Shown here in pieces: positions 1 through 10,772 of a DNA stretch of 15,220 nucleotides. The notes beneath the pieces are model-generated. The model searched no databases and was not told the DNA's origin. It saw nothing but the letters and a program-made list of their open reading frames with translations. Within the stretch, counting starts at the first letter, position 1, and each line of letters starts with the position of its first letter. The position numbers and the translations under genes are program-made. Source of the stretch: Betaproteobacteria bacterium (GTDB taxonomy: Bacteria; Pseudomonadota; Gammaproteobacteria; Burkholderiales; Burkholderiaceae); contig RFXC01000094.1 of NCBI GenBank assembly GCA_009921765.1, positions 1-15,220 on the forward strand. The letters run 5' to 3'.

Positions 1-93
1 GGCGGCCACGCCCGCACCCGATACCCTCACTACGCCGATTGCCCCACGCCCGCTCGCGGTGGCGATCGCAGCAATCGGGCGCGCGTCCATCAT
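1..93 (-). CDS. mnmE: MnmE, tRNA modification GTPase (N-terminal 31 codons only)
   Basis: Only the start of the gene lies in the window; the rest continues past the left edge. Reading from the ATG at 93 (a second in-frame ATG is at 90) the peptide contains ATASGRGAIGVVRVSG, which matches the conserved MnmE N-terminus (IAAIATxxGRGGIGxVRVSG), part of its tetrahydrofolate-binding domain. By family knowledge MnmE works with MnmG to modify the wobble uridine of certain tRNAs. The gene lies 31 bp downstream of the yidC stop on the same strand, the usual order in Beta- and Gammaproteobacteria (yidC-mnmE). No strong Shine-Dalgarno sequence is seen (GGGTGCGCAG precedes the ATG pair), consistent with being carried on the upstream operon. 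The GTPase domain is not visible here, so the call rests on a short but characteristic stretch plus gene order. Confidence 0.85.
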   Translation of the reverse strand, partial: MMDARPIAAIATASGRGAIGVVRVSGAGVAA

Positions 94-124
94 CTGCGCA
101 CCCACGCCGTGCGACCCGGCCGCC

Positions 125-1885
125 TCAGCCGGCCTTCTTCGCGCCTTCGATGCTGCGCGTAATCAGCCACTGCTGGATGATCGAATAGATGTTGTTCACC
201 AGCCAGTACAGCACCAGTCCCGAGGGGAAGAAAAAGAACATCACCGAGAAGATCAGCGGCATGAACATCATGAGCTTGGCCTGCACCGGATCGGGCGGCG
301 TGGGATTGAGCTTGGTCTGGATGAACATCGTGACGGCCATCAGGATGGGCAGCAGACCGACGGGCATATCCAGACCGGGGATGGTGCCAAACAGCGTATC
401 GGGCGCAGCCAGATCCTGGATCCAGCCAATCCAGGGCGCATCACGCATTTCGACCGACGACAGCAGCACCCAATAGAGCGCAATGAACACCGGGATCTGC
501 ACCACGATCGGCAGACAGCCACCCAGCGGATTGATTTTTTCAGTCTTGTAGAGCTCCATCATCGCCTGGTTTAGCCGCACGCGATCATCGCCATAGCGCT
601 CGCGAAGGGCCATCAACCGGGGCGTGACCGCCTTCATGCGGGCCATCGAGCGGTAGCTCGCTGCCTGGAGCGGATAGAAAATGGTCTTGATCACAATGGT
701 GAGGAGCACAATCGCCCAGCCCCAGTTGCCAATCAGCCCGTGGAGCTTCTCGAGGAGCCAGAAAATCGGTTTGGCGATCACCGTGAGGAAGCCGTAGTCG
801 ACCGCCAGCTCCAGGCCCGGCGCGATCTCCTCCAGCATCCGCTGGTCTTGAGGACCGGCAAGCAGCCTGGACGACACGGTCGTGGAAGCGCCGGGTGCGA
901 TCTCGCCCAGGCCCATCTTGGCGCCCACCGAGTAGAGCTTGGTATCGACCTTGCGGGTGTAGTACTCGCGGGCCAGCTTGTCCGCCGGAATCCAGGCTGA
1001 CACGAAGTAGTGCTGGATGATGCCAAGCCAACCGTCGCTCGCGCTGCTCGGATGCTTGGACTTGCCTTTTTCGATGTCGGCGAAATCAACCTTCTGAAAC
1101 TTCTCCTTGTCGGTATAGATCACGGGCCCGACATAGGTGCTGTAGAAATCCGATCCCCCTGGTGGCGGATTGGAGTCGCGGGTGAGCTGCAGATACAGGA
1201 CAGGCGACACGGTTTGTCCACCTGTGTTGGTGATGCGATCGCTCACCTCGAGCACATACGATCCCCGGGCAAGCCGCAAGGTGCGCTCAAACCGGACCCC
1301 GCCACTTTCGGAAACCAGCTTTACACCGGCGGCCTCGCCGCTTGCGCCCAGCTCGCGCGGCAACCCCGCCTCCGAGACCTGCATCGGGCTGCGATGGTTC
1401 GGAAAGGTCTGACCCTCTGGTGCGCCAATGAGGCCGCTTTGTGCAAGGTAGGTGCTGTTGGGACGCAAATCAAACAGCAATACATTGCCGCTACGGGTGA
1501 TGGTGTCGCGATGCCTCAGCAGCTCACCACGGCGGATCTGACCGCCCATCGGGTCGATGTCCAGCGCGAGCACGTCGTTACTGAGCCGGATCGAATCGGT
1601 GCGGCTCGAGGCCGCATCGCCCGCCCCCGGAATTTGTGCAGCCGCCGCCGCTGCCGGCGCCGGTCCGGTTGGAATGCTGGGATCGGTTCCGGTTGCTGAT
1701 GGGCGCGCCGGCGCCGTCGTGTTCGCAGGCGACGCTGCGCCGCCCGACGCACCCGCCCCAGGTTCGGCCTTCTGCGGCTGCGGGCCGAACAGGGTGGGCT
1801 GCCCCTGATGACGCTGCCAGGCGTCCCAGAGGAACAGGAGCGACATGGAGAAGATGATCCAGAGAATCAGACGCTGGGTGGGCAT
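125..1885 (-). CDS. yidC: YidC/Oxa1 membrane protein insertase
   Basis: The protein is 586 aa from the ATG at 1885 (MPTQRLILWIIF). YidC inserts inner-membrane proteins alone or with SecYEG. Visible layout: TM1 at about residues 5-22; a low-complexity Ala/Pro/Gly linker at about 40-95; the large periplasmic domain typical of Gram-negative YidC at about 97-355; then the conserved insertase core with TM segments near 362-406, 455-477, 506-523 and 538-573. The TM2 position that is Arg366 in E. coli is Lys400 here (TIVIKTIFYPL), so the positive charge in the hydrophilic groove is kept. The coil region YRSMARMKAVTPRL follows, and INPLGGCLP is conserved. The start sits 19 bp inside the end of yidD and has no visible Shine-Dalgarno, which suggests translational coupling. 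An upstream in-frame start at 2002 would add 39 basic residues before TM1 and is not favoured. Confidence 0.97.
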   Translation of the reverse strand: MPTQRLILWIIFSMSLLFLWDAWQRHQGQPTLFGPQPQKAEPGAGASGGAASPANTTAPARPSATGTDPSIPTGPAPAAAAAAQIPGAGDAASSRTDSIRLSNDVLALDIDPMGGQIRRGELLRHRDTITRSGNVLLFDLRPNSTYLAQSGLIGAPEGQTFPNHRSPMQVSEAGLPRELGASGEAAGVKLVSESGGVRFERTLRLARGSYVLEVSDRITNTGGQTVSPVLYLQLTRDSNPPPGGSDFYSTYVGPVIYTDKEKFQKVDFADIEKGKSKHPSSASDGWLGIIQHYFVSAWIPADKLAREYYTRKVDTKLYSVGAKMGLGEIAPGASTTVSSRLLAGPQDQRMLEEIAPGLELAVDYGFLTVIAKPIFWLLEKLHGLIGNWGWAIVLLTIVIKTIFYPLQAASYRSMARMKAVTPRLMALRERYGDDRVRLNQAMMELYKTEKINPLGGCLPIVVQIPVFIALYWVLLSSVEMRDAPWIGWIQDLAAPDTLFGTIPGLDMPVGLLPILMAVTMFIQTKLNPTPPDPVQAKLMMFMPLIFSVMFFFFPSGLVLYWLVNNIYSIIQQWLITRSIEGAKKAG

Positions 1886-2205
1886 GATCGGGTATCGGTG
1901 GAATCTTTTGGAAACAGCACGGCGGATCTGGCGTGAGTTGCACACCGGCAGCCAAGCACCGGAGGCACCTCGTCGATCCCGCTCGCGCCAAAGGGGTGGC
2001 ATCGGCCCATGCGCCGCGCGATGAGGGTCAGCGCATGCAGGGGCCGATGGGTCGATAGCGCTTGGAGCGCGTAGTCAGAACACGTGGGCAGGAAACGGCA
2101 GCGCGGCCCGATGAGCGGACTGATGGCCGCCCGGTAAACCTGTACCAGACCGCGCAGGAGGCCCGCCACCAATGATCGGCCCGGATGACGCGCAGCGGCC
2201 GTCAC
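1867..2205 (-). CDS. yidD: YidD, membrane protein insertion efficiency factor
   Basis: The protein is 112 aa. The family signature is clear: AISPLIGPRCRFLPTCSDYA at about residues 27-46 and RRMGRCHPFGASGIDEVPP at about 64-82, including the conserved cysteines at 36, 42 and 69. By family knowledge YidD is a small membrane-associated protein that helps YidC-dependent insertion. The GTG start at 2205 forms a GTGA overlap with the rnpA stop, so translation is probably coupled. After the core the protein carries a roughly 30-residue tail (from about residue 83, with two extra cysteines at 86 and 88) that reads across the yidC start; family members of about 70-85 aa lack such a tail. I cannot tell whether the tail is functional or just read-through into the overlap. 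Confidence 0.95.
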   Translation of the reverse strand: MTAAARHPGRSLVAGLLRGLVQVYRAAISPLIGPRCRFLPTCSDYALQALSTHRPLHALTLIARRMGRCHPFGASGIDEVPPVLGCRCATHARSAVLFPKDSTDTRSCPPSV

Positions 2206-2735
2206 GCGCGGCCTGCGCCCAGGCTGAACAGACGCGCGAGCTCAGCCCGCCAGGCTGCTTTGCGCGCGCGTTGGGAGAGCACCTCAAACCCGGTTGGCAT
2301 TCGCTTGAGACGAAGCAGCAGGGCGCACCCTGACGCCTGCCTGCCGGTCGCCCGCAGCGACTCACGGGCAAGCCGCCTCACGGTGTTGCGATCCACCGCC
2401 CGTTTCAGTACGCGCCGCGGCACCGACATGAGGAGAATGGACCCATCCGGGGAACCGGTGGGGCGGCTATGCAATCCGAAGCACGCAGTGGAAGCCACCG
2501 GACGCGTCTTGAGGAGAGCGCTCGCATTGACCCGGCGGCCAGGTACCGGACGCCCGGCGGCGTTTGACGCAGCCGTTCCGCCTGGTGCTTCCAGGCCCGA
2601 CACTTCCGGGCCCGACGCTTCCAGGCCGGAAGCCTGCCTACCTGGCTCCGCCCCACCAGGCTCCTGACCAGGCACCTGCCCAAGCACCTGTACGGCCTGT
2701 TGTTTAGACACCGAGACGCTTGCGGCCTTTGGCAC
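2202..2735 (-). CDS. rnpA: RNase P protein component with repeat-built N-terminal extension
   Basis: The C-terminal part, about residues 70-177, matches RnpA of Burkholderiales: [19 protein letters not shown] aligns with the first beta-strand region, and [12 protein letters not shown] at about 115-126 is the conserved RNR-type RNA-binding helix. RnpA binds the 5' leader of pre-tRNA within RNase P. The usual protein is about 115-140 aa; the longest reading here is 177 aa because residues 17-53 are low-complexity ([12 protein letters not shown], then [15 protein letters not shown]). These are encoded by tandem repeats, and the usual N-terminal FPKxxRLL-type segment is not recognisable. The start is uncertain: GTG at 2735 overlaps the end of rpmH by 32 bp, and internal GTGs exist at residues 9, 17, 21 and 45, none with a good Shine-Dalgarno. 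An in-frame TGA five codons upstream of 2735 rules out a longer form. Confidence 0.88.
   Translation of the reverse strand: MPKAASVSVSKQQAVQVLGQVPGQEPGGAEPGRQASGLEASGPEVSGLEAPGGTAASNAAGRPVPGRRVNASALLKTRPVASTACFGLHSRPTGSPDGSILLMSVPRRVLKRAVDRNTVRRLARESLRATGRQASGCALLLRLKRMPTGFEVLSQRARKAAWRAELARLFSLGAGRA
2586..2630. repeat. 15 bp tandem repeat, three units, inside rnpA
   Basis: Three adjacent 15 bp units on the plus strand are TGCTTCCAGGCCCGA (2586-2600), CACTTCCGGGCCCGA (2601-2615) and CGCTTCCAGGCCGGA (2616-2630). On the coding strand they encode [10 protein letters not shown] and SGLEA (with a phase shift). The unit length is a multiple of three, so copy-number change would keep the RnpA frame. 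Confidence 0.85.
2655..2690. repeat. 12 bp tandem repeat, three units, inside rnpA
   Basis: Three adjacent 12 bp units on the plus strand are ACCAGGCTCCTG (2655-2666), ACCAGGCACCTG (2667-2678) and CCCAAGCACCTG (2679-2690). On the coding strand they read QVLG, QVPG and QEPG. The array lies just after the rpmH stop, 24 bp from the 15 bp repeat array. Confidence 0.85.
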
Positions 2736-2838
2736 GCCGGGCCCGGATCACCGCCCGACCACCGCGAGTTTTCATGCGCACAAGAAATCCGTGCGTGCGC
2801 TTGCGGCGGGTCACTGAGGGCTGGTAGGTGCGCTTCAT
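2704..2838 (-). CDS. rpmH: 50S ribosomal protein L34
   Basis: The 44-residue protein begins [19 protein letters not shown] and continues with [19 protein letters not shown], ending in RLGV; it is the full-length bacterial L34, very rich in Arg and Lys. L34 is a small protein of the large ribosomal subunit and is almost always the first gene of the rpmH-rnpA operon next to dnaA. Two ATGs stand in tandem (2841 and 2838). The second gives the conserved MKRTYQPS start and lies 6 nt from an AAGGA Shine-Dalgarno at 2843-2847, so I chose 2838. The stop at 2704-2706 lies inside the longest rnpA reading. Confidence 0.98.
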   Translation of the reverse strand: MKRTYQPSVTRRKRTHGFLVRMKTRGGRAVIRARRAKGRKRLGV

Positions 2839-2852
2839 CATCTGTCCTTGCG

Positions 2853-2871
2853 CGCCCACACCAAGTGGGCG
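2853..2871. other. Hairpin in the rpmH 5' leader
   Basis: A 7 bp perfect stem (CGCCCAC at 2853-2859 with GTGGGCG at 2865-2871) closes a 5 nt loop. In the rpmH transcript it would lie just upstream of the AAGGA ribosome binding site, between the promoter at 2914-2943 and the start codon. It could influence rpmH translation; there is no direct evidence for this. It is not a terminator for either strand because no T-run follows it. Confidence 0.5.
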
Positions 2872-2913
2872 TCATAAAAAACTTCCAGAGAAACTTCGAG
2901 GGAAAAGCCTTTC

Positions 2914-2943
2914 ATTACAACGCATTACCAGGTTCCCTGTCAA
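2914..2943 (-). promoter_or_regulatory. Sigma70-type promoter of the rpmH-rnpA-yidD-yidC-mnmE operon
   Basis: On the minus strand a perfect -35 TTGACA (2938-2943) is followed after 18 bp by TGTAAT (2914-2919), 5 of 6 matches to the -10 consensus. The expected transcription start is near 2907, giving a leader of roughly 70 nt before the rpmH ATG. This is the best promoter-like element I found in the window. Confidence 0.75.
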
Positions 2944-2976
2944 TTCGCCCACTCGTTCGCCCGGGGCATGTCGGGT

Positions 2977-2982
2977 TAGAAT
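2977..2982 (+). promoter_or_regulatory. Possible dnaA -10 element
   Basis: TAGAAT (5 of 6 to the -10 consensus) lies 58 bp upstream of the dnaA ATG in the only AT-rich part of the gap near dnaA. No convincing -35 element is found at normal spacing. I saw no DnaA box in the rpmH-dnaA gap, so DnaA autoregulation from this gap is not supported. Confidence 0.3.
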
Positions 2983-3040
2983 TTAAGGTTCGCCAATTTG
3001 GGCAATTCAGATAGGCGCCGGTCCGGAGCCGGCACATACA

Positions 3041-4435
3041 ATGCAGGATCGTTGGCTCGACTGCGTGGCACGGCTTGAATCCGAGCTACCCGCGCAGCAA
3101 TTCAAACCCTGGATCAAGCCCCTCGTATTTCTGGGCTACGAACCCGATTCGCAACGCCTGCGGCTCGGCGCACCGGGTCAGTTCAAGCTCAATCTGATCC
3201 GCAATCAGTTCGAGTCGCGCATTGGCGCCATTGCTACAACCGTTTACGGTTGCCCGGTCACCGTGACCTTCGAGCTCATCTCTGCCTCGGGCGCCGCGCC
3301 CGCTGCAGACGACCCGGGCATCCCCGCATCCGCATCATCCGACGCTGCCGGACGCGCCATCGCAGGCCACCCTGTCTCGCATCGCCCCGACCCTGAATCC
3401 GTCAATGATGCAAGCACCTCGCGACTGCGCGCAGACTTGAGTTTTGACAATTTCGTTCACGGCAAGGCCAACCAGATGGCCTGGTCTGCCGCCCTCCAGG
3501 TGGTCGAGCACCCCGGCACCCAGTACAACCCGCTGTTTCTGTATGGGGGTGTCGGCCTGGGCAAAACCCACCTATTGCACGCTGCAGGCAACGCGCTCCG
3601 GTTGCGCGATCCCCGGGTGCGGGTTCGCTATATCCATGCCCAGGACTATTTCGACGAGATGGTTCGCGGCATCCAGCGCAAATCGCTTGCCGAGTTCAAG
3701 GCCAAGTACCAGTCGCTGGATCTTCTGCTGGTCGATGACATTCAATTCCTGGGCGGCAAGGACCGCACACAGGAAGAATTTTTCTACACCTTCGAGGCTC
3801 TGCTCTCAGCAAGAAAGCAACTCATCCTTACCTGCGACAGCTACCCGAAAGAGCTCTCCGGCATTGAAGAGCGCCTGGTCTCCCGTTTCGGTTCGGGGCT
3901 GATCGTTGAAATCGAACCGCCCGAACTTGAAATGCGGGTAGCCATTCTCCTGAAGAAGGCCGAGCTCTCGGGCGAGCAGCTTCCCGAAGAGGTCGCATTC
4001 TTCATCGCCCGGCACCTGCGCTCGAACGTCCGTGAACTCGAAGGCGCTCTGCTTCGCGTGATTGCCTTTGCGCGCTTTCGCAACAAACCCATCGGCGCTG
4101 AACTGGCCCGCGAGGCACTCAAGGACATCCTCGCGCTCAACCGGGCGCCGGTTTCGATCGAGTCGATTCAGAAGACCGTGTCGGATTTCTTCAAGATCAA
4201 GGTGGCCGACATGTACAGCAAGCGCCGTCCGGCTCACATCGCCCGCGCCCGCCAGGTTGCCATGTACTTCGCAAAAGAACTCACCCAGAAGAGCTTTCCT
4301 GAAATCGGGGAAGCCTTTGGAGGTCGGGACCACACCACGGTCATGCACGCGGTCAAGCGCATTGCCGAGATGCGTCAACACGACCAGGAGATGAACCGCC
4401 ACCTCCATGTGCTCGAGCAGACCCTGCGAGGATGA
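3041..4435 (+). CDS. dnaA: Chromosomal replication initiator DnaA
   Basis: The protein is 464 aa. DnaA binds DnaA boxes at oriC, oligomerises with ATP and opens the duplex. Domain I is at about residues 1-80 ([18 protein letters not shown]24-type motif FKPWIKPL). A variable linker, domain II, lies at about 81-130. The AAA+ domain III has Walker A GGVGLGKT at 169-176 and Walker [10 protein letters not shown] at 228-236, with sensor and arginine-finger segments following ([14 protein letters not shown]). Domain IV contains the DNA-binding signature [15 protein letters not shown] starting near residue 427. The ATG at 3041 gives the canonical family N-terminus; a GGAG at 3025-3028 is rather far upstream. 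The gene is divergent from rpmH and followed by the dnaA-dnaN gap that carries DnaA boxes. Confidence 0.98.
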   Translation: MQDRWLDCVARLESELPAQQFKPWIKPLVFLGYEPDSQRLRLGAPGQFKLNLIRNQFESRIGAIATTVYGCPVTVTFELISASGAAPAADDPGIPASASSDAAGRAIAGHPVSHRPDPESVNDASTSRLRADLSFDNFVHGKANQMAWSAALQVVEHPGTQYNPLFLYGGVGLGKTHLLHAAGNALRLRDPRVRVRYIHAQDYFDEMVRGIQRKSLAEFKAKYQSLDLLLVDDIQFLGGKDRTQEEFFYTFEALLSARKQLILTCDSYPKELSGIEERLVSRFGSGLIVEIEPPELEMRVAILLKKAELSGEQLPEEVAFFIARHLRSNVRELEGALLRVIAFARFRNKPIGAELAREALKDILALNRAPVSIESIQKTVSDFFKIKVADMYSKRRPAHIARARQVAMYFAKELTQKSFPEIGEAFGGRDHTTVMHAVKRIAEMRQHDQEMNRHLHVLEQTLRG

Positions 4436-4455
4436 GCCACCTGCCCAACCCGGTC

Positions 4456-4464
4456 TGTGGACAA
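4456..4464 (-). promoter_or_regulatory. DnaA box, perfect TTGTCCACA
   Basis: This is an exact match to the TTRTCCACA consensus on the minus strand, located 21 bp after the dnaA stop. It is flanked by CTGT/ACAG arms that form a small imperfect palindrome at 4455-4467. Confidence 0.75.
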
Positions 4465-4623
4465 CAGGCCGATAACCCGACCCACAAGCTGAGGACAGCC
4501 CGCCCACAACCCATGGAATCAAATGTGATCAATACAGGGTTTTACCGGCGATTGAAAAGTTGTCCCACCGCATCCCCAGCAACCGGTACAGCTTGAGCGC
4601 AACCCCATTCACGCCGCAAGCCT

Positions 4624-4657
4624 TTGACACAACACAACAAAGCCTAGGTTTTCCACA
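4624..4657 (+). promoter_or_regulatory. Possible dnaN promoter with overlapping DnaA box
   Basis: TTGACA at 4624-4629 is a perfect -35 hexamer. The only -10-like sequence downstream is a weak TAGGTT (4645-4650, 15 bp spacing), and it overlaps a near-consensus DnaA box TTTTCCACA at 4649-4657. If real, DnaA binding would affect dnaN transcription. The poor -10 keeps this speculative. Confidence 0.35.
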
Positions 4658-4720
4658 GAGTTGTTCGCCAGTCATTCATTAACAACAACATTGATATCAA
4701 ATTCAACAGGAGCCTGAACC

Positions 4721-8319
<3,599 letters not shown>

Positions 8320-8331
8320 GCGGCTCTCCCG

Positions 8332-9930
8332 ATGAGCAGTCTTTCGATCGCCGACGAAGTGCACCGGCGCCGCACCTTCGCCATCATCTCTCACCCTGAT
8401 GCGGGTAAAACCACGCTCACCGAGAAGCTCCTGCTCTTCGGCGGCGCCATTCAACAGGCCGGTACGGTCAAAGCGCGAAAGAGTGCTCGCCATGCCACCT
8501 CCGACTGGATGGAAGTGGAAAAGCAGCGTGGCATTTCGGTGAGCAGTTCGGTGATGCAGTTTGAATACGCGCACCACACCATCAATCTGCTCGACACCCC
8601 GGGTCACGAAGACTTCTCCGAAGACACCTATCGGGTGCTCACCGCGGTCGATGCCGCCGTCATGGTGATCGACGCTGCGAAGGGGGTTGAAGAGCGAACC
8701 ATCAAGCTCCTCGAGATTTGCCGGCTCCGCAATACGCCCATCATCACGTTCATCAACAAGCTCGATCGCGAGGTGCGCGAGCCGTTGTCGCTCATCGAGG
8801 AAGTCGAGTCGGTGCTGAAAATCGACTGTGCACCGCTTGCCTGGCCGCTTGGCATGGGTAAGCGCTTTCGGGGGGTATTTGATCTTCGTCGCGACCAGCT
8901 GATCCGGTTTGCCGCCGGCGAAGACCGGATCAGTGCGGATGAGGAAGTCATTGCAGGCCTCGACAATCCCAGGCTCGATACGCTGTTTCCCGACGAGATC
9001 AAGGCGCTTCGCGATGACGTCGAGCTCGTGCGGGCGGCAAGTGCGCCGTTTGAGGTCGCACGGTTTCTTGCCGCCAGCCAGACGCCGGTGCTGTTCGGAT
9101 CGGCCATCAACAATTTTGGTGTCCGGGAAATTCTGCAGGCGCTGATTGACTGGGCCCCGGCACCGCTTTCGCGAACCACCACCACCCGCAGCGTTGCCCC
9201 CGACGAGCCGGCGCTCACAGGCTTCGTGTTCAAGATCCAGGCCAACATGGACCCCCGGCACCGTGACCGAATTGCCTTTGTGCGAATCTGCTCGGGCCGC
9301 TATCGACCGGGTGCCCGGGTGGTGCATCAGCGCACCGGCCGAGAACTCAAGATCGCTCATGCGCTCTCTTTCATGGCAAACGAGCGGGTGGCCAGCGAAG
9401 AAGCGGTGGCGGGCGACATCATCGGACTGCACAACCACGGTCAGCTTCAGATCGGCGATACCCTCACCGAGGGCGAGAAGCTCGCCTTCCTGGGCATCCC
9501 GTATTTCGCGCCCGAGCTGTTCCGGATCGCACGCGCCCGCGACCCGTTCAAATCGAAACAGCTCGGCAAAGGCCTCAAGGAACTGGGCGAGGAGGGTGCG
9601 ATTCAGGTCTTTGAAAACGCACTCGGTCACACGCTACTCGGCGCAGTGGGCCCGCTCCAGTTTGAAATCGTGGCGCATCGGCTGCAAACCGAATATCAGG
9701 TCGATGCGGTCTACGATCCCAGCGATATTCAGCTGGCCCGCTGGTTGGTGTTTCCCGATGATGCTGCACGCAAAAAATTCGAGCGTGAGCAGGCTGTGCG
9801 GCTTGCACTCGATGTCGATGCCAACCCGGTTTATCTGGCGCCCAACCGATACAACCTGCAGGTGACCATGGAGGCGTGGCCGTCGGTGCGCTTTCTTGCC
9901 ACCCGCGAGCACGGGGAGATTCTCGGATGA
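8332..9930 (+). CDS. prfC: Peptide chain release factor 3 (GTPase)
   Basis: The protein is 532 aa (529 in E. coli). RF3 is a translational GTPase that recycles RF1/RF2 from ribosomes after peptide release. G1 is HPDAGKTT at 21-28, G3 DTPGHEDF at 88-95, and G4 NKLD at 142-145. QQAGTVKARKSARHATSDWMEVEKQRGIS covers the switch I region in the form specific to RF3 rather than EF-G or LepA. The C-terminal domains II and III follow at normal length. It starts 12 bp after gyrB with no visible Shine-Dalgarno and overlaps nudC by ATGA, so gyrB, prfC and nudC are probably one transcription unit. prfC is not usually placed next to gyrB, so this linkage may be lineage-specific. Confidence 0.97.
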   Translation: MSSLSIADEVHRRRTFAIISHPDAGKTTLTEKLLLFGGAIQQAGTVKARKSARHATSDWMEVEKQRGISVSSSVMQFEYAHHTINLLDTPGHEDFSEDTYRVLTAVDAAVMVIDAAKGVEERTIKLLEICRLRNTPIITFINKLDREVREPLSLIEEVESVLKIDCAPLAWPLGMGKRFRGVFDLRRDQLIRFAAGEDRISADEEVIAGLDNPRLDTLFPDEIKALRDDVELVRAASAPFEVARFLAASQTPVLFGSAINNFGVREILQALIDWAPAPLSRTTTTRSVAPDEPALTGFVFKIQANMDPRHRDRIAFVRICSGRYRPGARVVHQRTGRELKIAHALSFMANERVASEEAVAGDIIGLHNHGQLQIGDTLTEGEKLAFLGIPYFAPELFRIARARDPFKSKQLGKGLKELGEEGAIQVFENALGHTLLGAVGPLQFEIVAHRLQTEYQVDAVYDPSDIQLARWLVFPDDAARKKFEREQAVRLALDVDANPVYLAPNRYNLQVTMEAWPSVRFLATREHGEILG

Positions 9931-10772
9931 TCCGATCGCCCGACGACTTCGAGCCCTCGCTCGAGCTCTCGCTTCATGATGATGCGCTTGCCTATGTGTT
10001 TACCGGCGATGCGCTGGTGCTTGCCGAACGCGAGCCGCGTGCGATGCCCTGGCGGCACTATCGGATGCTGGGTATCGAAGCCGGCCGCGTGCACTCAATC
10101 GGACGACACCAGGGCCGGGATCATGTTGCGGTGTCGCTCGAAGCGTCGGCAGCCGGCGCAGTGACGCTCCCGCCAGGGTTGCGTGCGGCCGGTCTGCGGC
10201 AGTGGTTTGGCGAGTTGAACGACACCGATCTGGCAATTGCCATGCGCGCAATCCAGCTCCTCGAGTGGGATCGCACACACCGCTTCTGCGGCGCCTGTGG
10301 CACGCGGACCGAACACATGCCCGGTGAGCGGGCCAGGCGCTGTCCCTCGTGCAGCCTGTCCACCTATCCGCGAATCGCACCAGCGATGATGGTGATGGTC
10401 ACTCGCGGCCGGCAGATGCTGATGGGTCGGGGCCTGCATTTCCCGCCCGGTCGTTACAGCGCGCTTGCCGGGTTCGTTGAGGCCGGCGAGACCATCGAGC
10501 AGGCGGTGGTGCGCGAGGTGCGGGAGGAGGCGGGCATCGAAATCCGCGATCTCCGCTATTTCGGCAGTCAGAGCTGGCCGTTTCCGCATTCACTCATGAT
10601 CGCCTTTCGTGCCGAATGGGCAGGAGGCGAGATCCGGATTGACCCCAACGAGCTTGCCGATGCGCAGTGGTTCGATCCCGAGGCCTTGCCGGGCATACCG
10701 CCACGGCTCAGCATCGCCCGCGCGCTCATTGACGCAACGCTCGCCGAACTTTCCGGCTCTTCACCGCGCTAG
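9927..10772 (+). CDS. nudC: NudC, NADH / NAD-capped RNA pyrophosphatase
   Basis: The protein is 281 aa from the ATG at 9927. NudC cleaves NAD(H) to NMN(H) and AMP and in E. coli removes NAD caps from RNA. A zinc ribbon is present with Cys121, Cys124 (CGAC), Cys139 and Cys142 (CPSC). The Nudix box matches GX5EX7REUXEEXGU exactly at residues 182-204. SQSWPFPHS at 214-222 is the NADH-specific array (SQPWPFPxS) with Pro changed to Ser at 216. I chose ATG 9927 because it makes an ATGA overlap with prfC and has GGAG at 9915-9918; an upstream GTG at 9876 would add 17 residues encoded inside prfC. The 3' end overlaps the convergent nhaR by 47 bp. Confidence 0.95.
   Translation: MIRSPDDFEPSLELSLHDDALAYVFTGDALVLAEREPRAMPWRHYRMLGIEAGRVHSIGRHQGRDHVAVSLEASAAGAVTLPPGLRAAGLRQWFGELNDTDLAIAMRAIQLLEWDRTHRFCGACGTRTEHMPGERARRCPSCSLSTYPRIAPAMMVMVTRGRQMLMGRGLHFPPGRYSALAGFVEAGETIEQAVVREVREEAGIEIRDLRYFGSQSWPFPHSLMIAFRAEWAGGEIRIDPNELADAQWFDPEALPGIPPRLSIARALIDATLAELSGSSPR

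Larger units (their letters stand above)
4436..4720. other. oriC: dnaA-dnaN intergenic region, candidate oriC
   Basis: This 285 bp gap holds a perfect DnaA box, TTGTCCACA on the minus strand (4456-4464), and a one-mismatch box TTTTCCACA on the plus strand (4649-4657). TTGTCCCAC at 4560-4568 matches only the first half. AT-rich stretches at about 4513-4562 and 4673-4706 could serve as unwinding elements. DnaA boxes in the dnaA-dnaN gap fit a bacterial origin, but box density is low. The alternative gap between rpmH and dnaA has no box I could see, yet would make dnaA co-directional with replication. The assignment is tentative. Confidence 0.5.

Noticed and set aside
1010..1699. 229-codon open frame on the plus strand opposite yidC
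   Set aside because: Antisense to the YidC periplasmic domain; no recognisable protein features.
1886..2002. Upstream start for yidC adding 39 residues
   Set aside because: The ATG at 1885 gives the canonical YidC start directly before TM1; the extra basic segment overlaps yidD and has no family match.
2839..3040. rpmH-dnaA gap as oriC
   Set aside because: No DnaA box of zero or one mismatch was found by eye; kept only as an alternative because genes switch strand here.
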